A DNA stretch of 64,000 bases from Beroe forskalii (Eukaryota > Ctenophora > Nuda > Beroida > Beroidae). Every line of letters starts with the position of its first letter. Position 1 is the stretch's first letter. Below are positions 12,301-22,500 of the stretch, in pieces. The stretch covers positions 1-64,000 of the forward strand of contig WFMF01000129.1 in the NCBI GenBank assembly GCA_011033025.1, given 5' to 3'. The position numbers and the translations under genes were made by a program. The notes beneath the pieces were generated by a model that searched no databases, was not told where the DNA came from, and saw only the letters and a program-made list of their open reading frames with translations.

Positions 12301-13871
12301 GATGGGTGGACTACACAACTACGCAACAGTGGACTCTGACAAGTTCCTCTCCAATCCCCAGTACATTGAGATCATGTATAACATCGCTAAGACGGTGTTA
12401 AAGGAGGGAGACAGTGAGGACCCACAGTATAACGCGCTGAAGTTGATTGAAGTTATCATCATCAACCACAGGTGGGAGGGAAGACTGGTTTAAGAGGAGA
12501 AGTTACAAATAACTTTGAATCGAACATCTGTATGGTTTTTCAATTTTTCAAAGATCAGAATTTTCCGTTTTCAAATATACAATTTACGCATTTCTTTCAA
12601 CCATGCAACTATTTGCAGGGGTAAGATCGACCACATGCTCCACATGTTCATGTCTCTGGCACTGGACAAGCTGGCTCAGGCAGTACAAACTCAGGAACTC
12701 AGGGCGATGGCTCTTCTTGTGGTTGTGGCATCTAAGTTTAGAATTGAGATAGTAGCATCTTTGTTAACATGCCTGATTTCAAGTTTTCTCTCGGTTTTCC
12801 TTTACTTTTCTTCCTTTTTTAAACCATTTGCCTTTAGTATGGCATCCTTCTCCATCGAGATACTTTACGATATGACACTCTCTGGTTTAGGACTAGACAA
12901 CCATCTTCCTCCGCATCTATTTGGTACAACCCTGCCCTAGCCATGCACCACCTTGACAAATACAAGCTCGCTAACAGCACCGAGTCTGTGGTGGAACAGT
13001 TCTTCAACCAGCTGTTCAGTGACTCGGAGGTCTTCATTGGCATCCACGACAAGAAGGTTGCTGTTTTGGGACTTTGTGAGTTGATCATGCACCCTACAGC
13101 TCCTAAACCATTCGATCACATTGCGGACAAGCTTATTCCTTACTTCATTGCCCTACTGAAGAATCTGAGGATGGCCTACCAGGTAATAGGGCTATTTAAG
13201 ATTAACTAAGTTTGATTATGGGGGCACTGGAAACTTGCCCCCGCATCCCACCCCTTAACCACTCACATTAAATCTCGAAAGATCTTCACCCTTGAATAAT
13301 CAGCCTCATGTACCATTTTTGAACCCTAAAAGAGCCCATTTTCTAACTGATAGCCCCAAAAATCTAAAACATCTACTGTCTAGGCCTTAACCCCTCCACC
13401 ACCCCTATCCCAGTTGCGTAAAGAAGAGAGCACGAGGACTCGGACGAGGAGTGCTGCGCGCACTCTGACGACGAGGTGGACGAGGAGGAGTTAGAGTCCG
13501 AGGACGACGAGTGGGATGACGAGGGGAAGGAATACGTCGCCAAACTCGAGGAGTTCGACCCCTCCGACCTCAAGTCTTTTGACTTGGAGCACCTTGAGTG
13601 TTTTGATACGGTGCTGGATGATGAGACGGTGGCGCCGTGCGAGTTCACGGCGTTTAAGCGGCTGTTGGAGTACCTGGCGCGGAATGAAGGGGCAGCGGCA
13701 CACGAAGTGCTGATGAAGTGTGTGGATAACGATCTGAGGAGAGACATGGAGACTTTGATAGAGTACGCGGACAAGGAGAACGATCTGAAAAGGTCGGAGA
13801 TGATCGAGAATCAGGGTGGTTATAACTTCGAGAACTCCTTCGAGGTTCCCTCCAGCTTTAAGTTCGGATAG
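3376..13871 (+). CDS. IPO7: Importin-7/8 (RanGTP-regulated nuclear import receptor)
   Basis: Importin-beta superfamily receptor that carries cargo such as ribosomal proteins and histone H1 through nuclear pores. Twenty exons were traced: 3376-3465, 3688-3769, 4138-4273, 4648-4792, 5257-5345, 5592-5676, 6039-6128, 6340-6466, 6611-6753, 6864-6924, 8818-8902, 10370-10599, 10792-10953, 11177-11338, 11545-11622, 11767-12042, 12254-12471, 12619-12735, 12897-13182, 13431-13871. They sum to about 1033 aa, against about 1038 in human IPO7. Family signatures seen: [23 protein letters not shown], the acidic C-terminal tract from 13431, and the ending GGYNF...VPSSFKFG. Start chosen as the first ATG of an exon fitting the HEAT-repeat N-terminus. 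Oddities: exon 8 has one base too many and an in-frame TAG near its acceptor; exon 13 lacks a GT donor; the exon 18/19 boundary is ambiguous. Invertebrates usually have a single gene for IPO7 and IPO8. Confidence 0.93.
6939..8724. mobile_element. Non-autonomous element bounded by a G-run and a C-run, in an IPO7 intron
   Basis: The left end is a run of 12 G followed by 'atcatctttttttt'. The right end is its reverse complement, 'aaaaaaaagatgat' followed by a C-run. The direct repeat 'aacttt' flanks both ends (6933-6938 and 8725-8730), consistent with a 6-bp target-site duplication. Each end also contains a self-complementary block built from 'tttttgtatttttttgtcc' and its complement around 'gtccaaagtgtacc', and these two blocks are in the same orientation. 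No transposase-like frame lies inside. It sits in the intron between IPO7 exons 10 and 11. Confidence 0.6.
7840..8030 (+). repeat. Two-copy tandem duplication, about 95 bp
   Basis: Two adjacent copies share 'caatattgcag', 'cacaataat' and 'caggcaccaccccaaaata'. Each copy resembles a 3' splice site: a T-rich run then 'cag/gcacc'. It is internal to the G/C-run element at 6939-8724. Confidence 0.7.
8938..8943 (-). promoter_or_regulatory. Candidate poly(A) signal AATAAA for the nested kinase
   Basis: Minus-strand AATAAA about 105 nt downstream of the kinase stop codon at 9046-9048. The spacing suits a short 3' UTR. It lies inside an IPO7 intron. Confidence 0.4.
9046..9889 (-). CDS. PIM-like serine/threonine kinase, intronless, nested antisense in IPO7; one frame break
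   Basis: About 280 codons, close to PIM1 (313 aa). Kinase landmarks in order: glycine loop [14 protein letters not shown] lysine in RAVKIVEHN, catalytic loop [10 protein letters not shown], magnesium-binding DFGAAS, activation-segment end [11 protein letters not shown], then VVWSVGCL, and a C-lobe ending [16 protein letters not shown], the PPE in place of APE, and the overall size are PIM-family traits. The glycine loop and the catalytic loop are in different frames; skipping one base near 9460 joins them as HLHQ-LGVDHRD. The absence of introns in an intron-rich genome suggests a retrocopy. The start ATG at 9889 is preferred over 9904 because the family-like N-terminus begins there, but either is possible. 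It lies within the intron between IPO7 exons 11 and 12. It could be a functional gene with an assembly error or a young pseudogene. Confidence 0.75.
9985..9992 (-). promoter_or_regulatory. Candidate TATA box (CTATATAA) for the nested kinase
   Basis: On the minus strand CTATATAA lies about 100 nt upstream of the kinase ATG at 9889. With the AATAAA at 8938-8943 it makes the kinase a self-contained unit, so it may be expressed and not just a dead retrocopy. Confidence 0.4.
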
Positions 13872-14689
13872 GCTGAGAGGGAGGATTCTAAGGGCCGCCT
13901 TTTCGTGGTCTTGACGTATGTATTTGTTGATGTTGATTTCTTGGTTATATTTGATCATTAATTCCTGGGTGCAGGTGATGCCTCCCCCAGCAGATTTCCA
14001 TTATCTCGCTCCCTTGGAATGTTAGGTGCGAGTCCTATGGTGCGACCAGAATATAGGTTTTAGGATGCACTCTACTGCTTCACTATTGCCGAGTTTCCTT
14101 ATTGGTTATATCTCATAAGTTAGTGACCTTATCGGTTATCGCATTAATTATCGCATTAATTAGTGATTTGCAACAAGCATTCAACGAGGACGGCCAATCA
14201 ATATCACGCTAACCTTTAGTTAGGGATCCCTTATAACAGCTCGAGTGCGACGATTTAAAATTCGTGAAATATAGTAACTTATTCGCATAAAATCAATACT
14301 TAATATGATATTCGCAGATGACTTGATTTTTAGTTTTTATTTCCAGGCTGATCCAAACTAACAAAATCAGTTTTTAAACTAATCGCCGTCTTGTTAAAGT
14401 CTTAGACAACACTCTTTTAAATGAAACAATTTTTATTTTCTTTGTTATTTGTAGTCTTCATTCTTTAATAATAATGCATTGATGTCCAAATAACATTAAC
14501 TGAGAATTTCATTGCACATGGCTTTAATTCTCAATCTGTTCACTTGTTTGGTGAAGCCACAGATAAATTAGTTTTATTCATTGCATTTTGCTCTCTTCAC
14601 TCCAATGTATACGAGTGAAACCTGAATTCCTTTTTGTAGCTATTAACAATTTTACCGAATGCGATGATTCATATTGAAATACCTATTTC
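13872..14689. other. IPO7 3' flank, no recognised feature
   Basis: Presumed IPO7 3' UTR followed by AT-rich intergenic DNA. No clear coding exon or canonical AATAAA signal was found on the plus strand. Confidence 0.4.
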
Positions 14690-16500
14690 CCCTCATGTAT
14701 TCTAAACCATTGCCCCCCATTCTAGGCACTGTATGACCACTGTAATCTAACCCATTCCCCCTCATTCTAGGCACTGTATTCTAAATCATTCCCTCCCATC
14801 CTGGGCACTGTATGGCCGCTGTATTCTAAACCACCCCTCTTCTTCTAGGCACTGTATGGTCGCTGTATTCTAACCCATTCCTCTCCTACTAGGCACTGTA
14901 TGGTCGCTGTATTCTAACCCATTCCTCTCCTACTAGGCACTGTATGGCCGCTGTATTCTAACCCATTCCTCTCCTACTAGGCACTGTATGGCCGCTGTAT
15001 TCTAACCCATTCCTCTCCTACTAGGCACTGTATGGCCGCTGTATTCTAACCCATTCCTCTCCTACTAGGCACTGTATGGCCGCTGTATTCTAACCCATTC
15101 CTCTCCTACTAGGCACTGTATGGTCGCTGTATTCTAACCCATTCCTCTCCTACTAGGCACTGTATGACCGCTGTATTCTAACCCATTCCTCTCCTACTAG
15201 GCACTGTATGGCCGCTGTATTCTAACCCATTCCTCTCCTACTAGGCACTGTATGGTCGCTGTATTCTAACCCATTCCTCTCCTACTAGGCACTGTATGGC
15301 CGCTGTATTCTAACCCATTCCTCTCCTACTAGGCACTGTATGGCCGCTGTATTCTAACCCATTCCTCTCCTACTAGGCACTGTATGACCTCTGTAATTTA
15401 ACCATTCCTCTCCTACTAGGCATTGTATTCTAACCCATTCCTCCCCTTCCAGGCACTGTATGGCCGCTGTATTCTAACCAATTCCCTCCCCTTCTAGGCA
15501 CTGTATGGTCGCTGTATTCTAACCCATTCCTCCCCTACTAGGCACTGTATGACCAGTGACCAACTGACCACTGTATTCTAACCCATTCCCCCTCATCTAG
15601 GCACTGTAATCTAACCCATTCCCCCTCATTCTAGGCACTGTATTCTAACCCATTCCCTACCATCTAGGCACTGTATTCTAACCCATTCCTCTCCTACTAG
15701 GCACTGTATGGCCGCTGTATTCAGCAACCAAGAGGCCTCCTTCTAGGCACTGTATGAATTCGCTGTATTCTAACCCATTCCTCTCCTACTAGGCACTATT
15801 GGCCGCTGTATTCTAACCCATTCCCTCTCCTACTAGGCACTGTATGGCCGCTGTATTCTAACCCATTCCTCTCCTACTAGGCACTGTATGGCCGCTGTAT
15901 TCTAACCAATTCCCTCCCCTTCTAGGCACTGTATGGTCGCTGTATTCTAACCCATTCCTCTCCTACTGAAGAAATTTATGCCGCTGTATTCTAACCAACT
16001 GCCCTCCCTTCTGAAGACACTGTATGGTCAGCAAGTGGAGAAATTCCCTACTAGGCACAACCGAAAAAATAACCCATTCCTCAACCTAAGCAATAACTGT
16101 ATGGCCGCTGTATTCTAACCCATTCCTCTCTACTGAAGCTGTATGGCCGCTGTATTCTAACCCATTCCTCCTGTTGGGCACTGTATGGCCTGTATTTAAC
16201 CCATTCCTCTCCTACTGAAGAAATACTGCTGTATTCTAACCCGAAGAAATAACTGGCACTGTATGGCCGCTGTATTCTAGCAAATACCTCTCCTACTAGG
16301 CACTGAAGAAATGTATTCTAACCCTGCCAGCAACTGAAGAAATGTAACTGCTGCATTCTGAAGCCATTTCTCTCCTACTAGGCAACTGAAGAAACCCATT
16401 CCTCCCACTGGCACTGTATGAAGAAATAACTGCCTAGGCACTGTATGGCCGCTGTATTCTAACCAATTCCCTCCCCTTCTAGGCACTGTATGGCCGCTCA
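14690..16500 (+). repeat. 44-bp tandem array resembling repeated 3' splice sites
   Basis: About 35-40 copies of a 44-bp unit. In order, each has 'ggcactgtatggccgctg', then 'tattctaaccca', then 'ttcctctcctactag'. The parts read as a branch-point-like CTAAC, a pyrimidine tract and a terminal TAG followed by G. The first units (14690-14880) and those at 15555-15665 are more divergent and shorter. From about 15960 on, fragments of the neighbouring coding repeat ('actgaagaaat', 'aataactg') are spliced into the units. The array lies directly upstream of the repeat-protein gene. Confidence 0.9.
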
Positions 16501-16543
16501 ACATGCTGGGCAACAGAATTGCTGCAGCGACTGAAGAAATCAG

Positions 16544-19500
16544 ATCATAGCATCATCCGACAAAACCGGAGGAGGTGGTGAACCTCTGTCTTTCGTCAAG
16601 GTCAATGACGCGGCAAAACCGTCAGAAACTGAATCACTTGCCAAGATATCCGAGGCATTGTCAGCGATCAAGGCTGCTAAGTTGGAGATTGTCGAGGCTT
16701 TGAATCTGATTGAGAATGAAACTGCGGTTCTTGAGGAGCGTTTTGCCTCCCTGGGTGGGTCCCCCAGTGTCATTGATGACGTGACTCCTGTGGCAGCGGC
16801 TGGGGCTGTTGCAGCAGCAGCGGGAGCTGTTACGACTGGGGAAGCAACCACTGCAGTGACAGAAGAAGTTACCGCGGCAGCAACTGAAGAAATAACTGCT
16901 GAAGCAACTGAAGATATTTCAGCGGCTGAAATCCCCGCGGTAGCAACTGAAGAAATATCTGCGGCAGCAACCGAAGAGGTTTCTGCTGCGGCAACTGAAG
17001 AAATAACTGCTGCGGCAGAAACTGAAGAAATAACTGCTGCGGCGACTGAAGAAATATCTGCTGCGGCGACTGACGAAATATCTATTGCGGCGACTGAAGA
17101 AATATCTGCTGCAACGACTGAAGAAATTTCCGCCGCAGCAACTGAAGAAATAACTGTAGCAGCAACTGAAGAAATAACTGCGGAAGCAACTGAAGAAATA
17201 TCTGCTGCAGCGACTGAAGAAATTTCCGCCGCAGCAACTGAAGAAATAACTGCCGCGGCAAGTGAAGAAATTTCTGCGGCAGCAAGTGAAGAAATCTCCG
17301 CGGCAACAACTGAAGAAATAACTGCGGCGGCAACTGAAGAAATAACTGCTGAAGCAACTGAAGAAATAACTGCGGCAGCAACTGAAGAAATAACTGCCGC
17401 GGCAACTGAGGAAATAACTGCTGAAGCAACCGAAGAAATAACTGTTGCGGCTACTGAAGAAATTTCTGCGGCAGCAACTGAAGAAATAACTGCTGAAGCA
17501 ACTGAAGAAATTTCTGCTGCAGCAACTGAAGAAATAACTGCCGCGGCAACTGAAATTGAAGAAATTTCTGCGGCAGCAACTGAAGAAATTTCTGCTGCAA
17601 CAAGTGAAGAAATAACAACTGCTGCAGCAACTGAAGCAACTGAAGAAATAACTGCCGCGGCAACTGAGGAAATAACTGCTGAAGCAACTGAAGAAATAAC
17701 TGCGGCAGCAACTGAAGAAATCACTACGGCAGCAACTGAAGAAATAACTGCCGCGGCAACTGAGGAAATAACTGCTGAAGCAACCGAAGAAATAACTGTT
17801 GCGGCTACTGAAGAAATTTCCGCTGCAGCAACTGAAGAAATTACTGCTGAAGCAACTGAAGAAATTTCTGCTGCAGCAACTGAAGAAATAACTGCTGCAG
17901 CAACTGAAGAAATAACTGCGGCAGCAACTGAAGAAATAACTGCCGCGGCAACTGAGGAAATAACTGCTGAAGCAACTGAAGAAATAACTGCGGCAGCAAC
18001 TGAAGAAATAACTGCTGCAGCAACTGAAGAAATAACTGCCGCGGCAAGTGAAGAAACTGCTGAAACAACTGAAGAACACAAGGGCAACTGAGGAAATAAC
18101 TGCTGAAGCAACCGAAGAAATAACTGTGGCAGCAACTGAAGAAATAACTGCCGCGGCAAGTGAAGAAATAACTGCTGAAGCAACTGAAGAAATTTCTGCT
18201 GCAGCAACTGAAGAAATTTCTGCTGCAGCAACTGAAGAAATAACTGCTGCAGCAAGTGAAGAAATAACTGCTGAAGCAACTGAAGAAATTTCTGCTGCAG
18301 CAACTGAAGAAATAACTGCTGCAGCAACTGAAGAAATAACTGCCGAAGCAACTGAAGAAGTTTCTGCTGCACCGGCTGAAGAACCTTCAACTGGAGACAA
18401 AGTTGCTGATTTCTCTAAGAAAATCGGAGAAAAAGTTGCCGAAAAAATGGTCGCGGAAGCGATCACCGACGCAATAAAAGATGTACCGGCTCCTGAAGTA
18501 CCTGTGGAAGAAGTAGCCACTGCAAGTGAGCCACTTTCTGCTGAGACTGCTGCTGAGGCTCCTACTGAACCTGCTGCTGAGGTTCCTACTGAGGCTACGG
18601 CTGAGCCAGCACCTGAACCTGTTACTGATAGTGTCCCAGAAGCTGAAGCTACAGAAACAACCGATGCAGTTTTCACTGACTTAGACCCGGAACCCCAGCC
18701 CGACTCCGCTGAGGAGCATGTCGTGTTGGAGCCCCTCAGTTCGCTGCCTGTAGTTGCTGAAGACACGCTGAGCCGCATTGCCGGGATCAGTGACAAGTAC
18801 TGCACTCCAGTGGGCTACCATCTCGCCATGCCCTTCACTGACTTTGTGTCCATCAAGAAGCGCCACAAGACGAGGCAGCAAGTTATGGTAATCATATCAA
18901 TTATATCACGACTTATCTTGTGATTTCTTGTCCTCAATTAGAGTTAAAATTTGAACCAATTACTTTGCAAAATGTCAACCAGGTTGTGAGAGTCATAATC
19001 AATCATAAAGACTTTCACAATTTATCATCTATCAGTGATCACAGTCCAGTTAAATCAAAATCATTAAACCAATTGATATTGTTTTCAGGGTGGGGGGAGT
19101 TTCTTTGGTGGTATATTCGGGTACGGATACGGCGCGTACCACCTGTTTCCGCATTATTTCGGTGCTGAGCCCACAATGATTATGTAAGATTCTGTAAAAT
19201 TTTAGCTGTGTATTGTCTGCCGCCTTTATAATTTGAAGATCTTTGGTTTTCTCTCAATCGTTAAATTATGTTATGTAACTTCCATTACTCATGCATTTTC
19301 TTACTCGCAGTAACCACCGCGTTTCAGGGGATTTGATTCCTTGGTGGTGGTAGGAGGTGGGATCCTTGGACTCTCCATTGCAACCATGGGGGGTTTGTTT
19401 GTCCTGAACTCGAAGATGCTTCTTGCTTTCTCTTCCAAGAAGAAACCTTATAATGAGGTATTAGACAAGTAATGACTCAGAAGACAAAATTTTAATTAGT

Positions 19501-22500
19501 TGAGCTATTAATTGTTCATTCAATAAGATGCTAAATTAAAAACCTAAAATATCTGATCAAGAAATTGACCCCCGTCAGAGCCTGCTCCTTTATAAATAAT
19601 CCCGTCAGAGGCTGCTGGATTTCAACAGACGACTCAACTTCCACCGATGCAGCGCTTCGACCAGTCTCTCCGATGATTACTACGGAGACAAGATCACAGA
19701 TCTCTCTGATTATCGTTACTGGTAAGTTACTTGCTGCTAGTGGCGACAATTCATACCAATGACAATTAGGTCATAAGACAATATTTTGGTCCATCTGGAT
19801 GAATAAAAGTCCTTGAAACTAAATTTCAAGAAAATGCATTTTTGGCCCAAAATTACCATTTTTCTCCTTCTTTTCGGCCTGTAGGCTACAAATCGAATTG
19901 GCTGAAATTTGGTTTCCGAGATTATTTTATGATGCCGAACGGTGTGTCATCGGTTTTAAGGAATTTCGATAAAGTCGATTTTTTGACCCGAAAAAAACAC
20001 TGGATTCACTATACTATACACTGGGATTTTTTCGTGTCAAAAAATCTACTTTCTCCAATAATCATGAAATTAATTTTAAATTGTTTGGTACCTCAGTGGA
20101 ACCTCCGAAACCAATTTTCAGGCACATCGAGTGTAATCAGAGGTCTCCAGGGCCAAAAAGGGCATTTTTTCGAAAAATGAAAATTTCGTTATATCGGCCC
20201 AAAATGAGCTGCAAATGGTCAGAATTGCCTTTGTAGGTCATAAAACAAGTATTTGGGTCCTTCTGGATAAATAAGAGTCCGTATAATTAAATTTTTCAAA
20301 AACTCATTTTTTTGCCCAGAATTCCCGTTTTTCTCCCTTTTTTTGCTCTGTAGGCCACAAATCAAGTCCATAATGGCTAAAATTTGGTTTCCGAGATTAT
20401 TTTTTGATACCAAACAAAGTTCAATCGGTTTCGGGGAATTTCGAGAAAGTCGAATTTTTGACCCGAAAAAAACACCTTACTATATATACACTGGGACTTT
20501 TTTCGGGTCAAAAATTCGACTTTTCCGAAATGTCATGAAACCGATTGCTCATTGTTTGGTATCTCAGTGCGACCTCCGAAACCAAAGTTCAGGCAAATCC
20601 AGTGTAATTTGTGGCCTCCAGGGCCAGAAAGGGTACTTTTTTCGAAAAAACGAAAATTTCGTCATTTTGGCACAAAATGGGTTGGGGATGGTCTGAATTG
20701 CCTTTTTATGTCATAAAACAAGTATTTGGGTCCTTCTGGATAAATAAGAGTCCGTATAATTAAATTTTTCAAAAACTCATTTTTTTGCCCAGAATTCCCG
20801 TTTTTCTCCCTTTTTTTGCTCTGTAGGCCACAAATCAAGTCCATAATGGCTAAAATTTGGTTTCCGAGATTATTTTTTGATACCAAACAAAGTTCAATCG
20901 GTTTCGGGGAATTTCGAGAAAGTCGAATTTTTGACCCGAAAAAAACACCTTACTATACACTGGGACTTTTTTCGGGTCAAAAATTCGACTTTTCCGAAAT
21001 GTCATGAAACCGATTGCTCATTGTTTGGTATCTCAGTGCGACCTCGAAACCAAAGTTCAGGCAAATCCAGTGTAATTTGTGGCCTCCAGGGCCAGAAAGG
21101 GTACTTTTCGAAAAAACGAAAATTTCGTCATTTTGGCCCAAAATGGGTTGGGGATGGTCTGAATTGCCTTTTATGTCATAAAACAAGTATTTGGGTCCTT
21201 CTGGATAAATAAGAGTCCGTATAATTAAATTTTTCAAAAACTCATTTTTTTGCCCAGAATTCCCGTTTTTCTCCCTTTTTTTGCTCTGTAGGCCACAAAT
21301 CAAGTTCATATTGGCTAAAATTTGGTTTCCGAGATTATTTTTTGATACCAAACAAAGTTCAATCGGTTTCGGGAATTTCGAGAAAGTCGAATTTTGACCC
21401 GAAAAAACACCTTACTATACACTGGGACTTTTTTCGGGTCAAAAATTCGACTTTTCCGAAATGTCATGAAACCGATTGTTCATTGTTTGGTATCTCAGTG
21501 CGACCTCCGAAACCAAAGTTCAGGCAAATGCAGTGTAATTTGTGGCCTCCAAGGCCAGAAAGGGTACTTTTTTTCGAAAAAACGAAAATTTCGTCATTTT
21601 GGCACAAAATGGGTTGGGGATGGTCTGAATTGCCTTTTTATGTCATAAAACAAGTATTTGGGTCCTTCTGGATGAATAAGAGTCCGTATAATGAAATTTT
21701 TCAAAAACTCATTTTTTGCCCAGAATTCCCGTTTTCTCCTTTTTTTTGCTCTGTAGGCCACGAATCAAGTTCATATTGAAATTTGGTTTCCGAGATTATT
21801 TCTTGATACCAACAAAGTTCAATCGGTTTCGGGAAATTTCGAGAAAGTCGAATTTTGACCCGAAAAAACACCTTACTACTGGGACTTTTTTCGGGTCAAA
21901 AATTCGACTTTTCCGGAAATGTCATGAAACCGATTGCTCATTGTTTGGTATCTCAGTGCGACCTCCGAAACCAAAGTTCAGGCAAATCCAGTGTAATTTG
22001 TGGCCTCCAGGGCCAGAAAGGGTACTTTTTTCGAAAAAACGAAAATTTCGTCATTTTGGCACAAAATGGGTTGGGGATGGTCTGAATTGCCTTTTTATGT
22101 CATAAAACAAGTATTTGGGTCCTTCTGGATAAATAAGAGTCCGTATAATTAAATTTTTCAAAAACTCATTTTTTGCCCAGAATTCCCGTTTTTCTCCCTT
22201 TTTTTGCTCAATAGGCCACGAATCAAGTTCATATTGGCTGAAATTTGGTTTCCGAGATTATTTCTTGATACCAAACAAAGTTCAATCGGTTTCGGGAAAT
22301 TTCGAGAAAGTCGAATTTTTGACCCGAAAAACACCTTACTATACACTGGGACTTTTTTCGGTCAAAATTCGACTTTTCCTGAAATGTCATGAAACCGATT
22401 GCTCATTGTTTGGTATCTCAGTGCGACCTCCGAAACCAAAGTTCAGGCAAATCCAGTGTAATTTGTGGCCTCCAGGGCCAGAAAGGGTACTTTTTTCGAA

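Noticed and set aside
13373-13958. 133- and 155-codon minus-strand frames over the IPO7 last exon
   Set aside because: Shadows of the acidic IPO7 C-terminus, which matches its family to the final residues.
14690-16500. CRISPR-like array (regular repeats)
   Set aside because: There are no unique spacers between conserved repeats; the whole unit repeats head to tail, and the genome is eukaryotic.
16540-18805. Two 616- and 628-codon open frames on the minus strand
   Set aside because: They are shadows of the 24-bp coding repeat: a period divisible by three lacking stops opens several frames. The plus-strand frame joins four downstream exons in phase, the minus frames do not.
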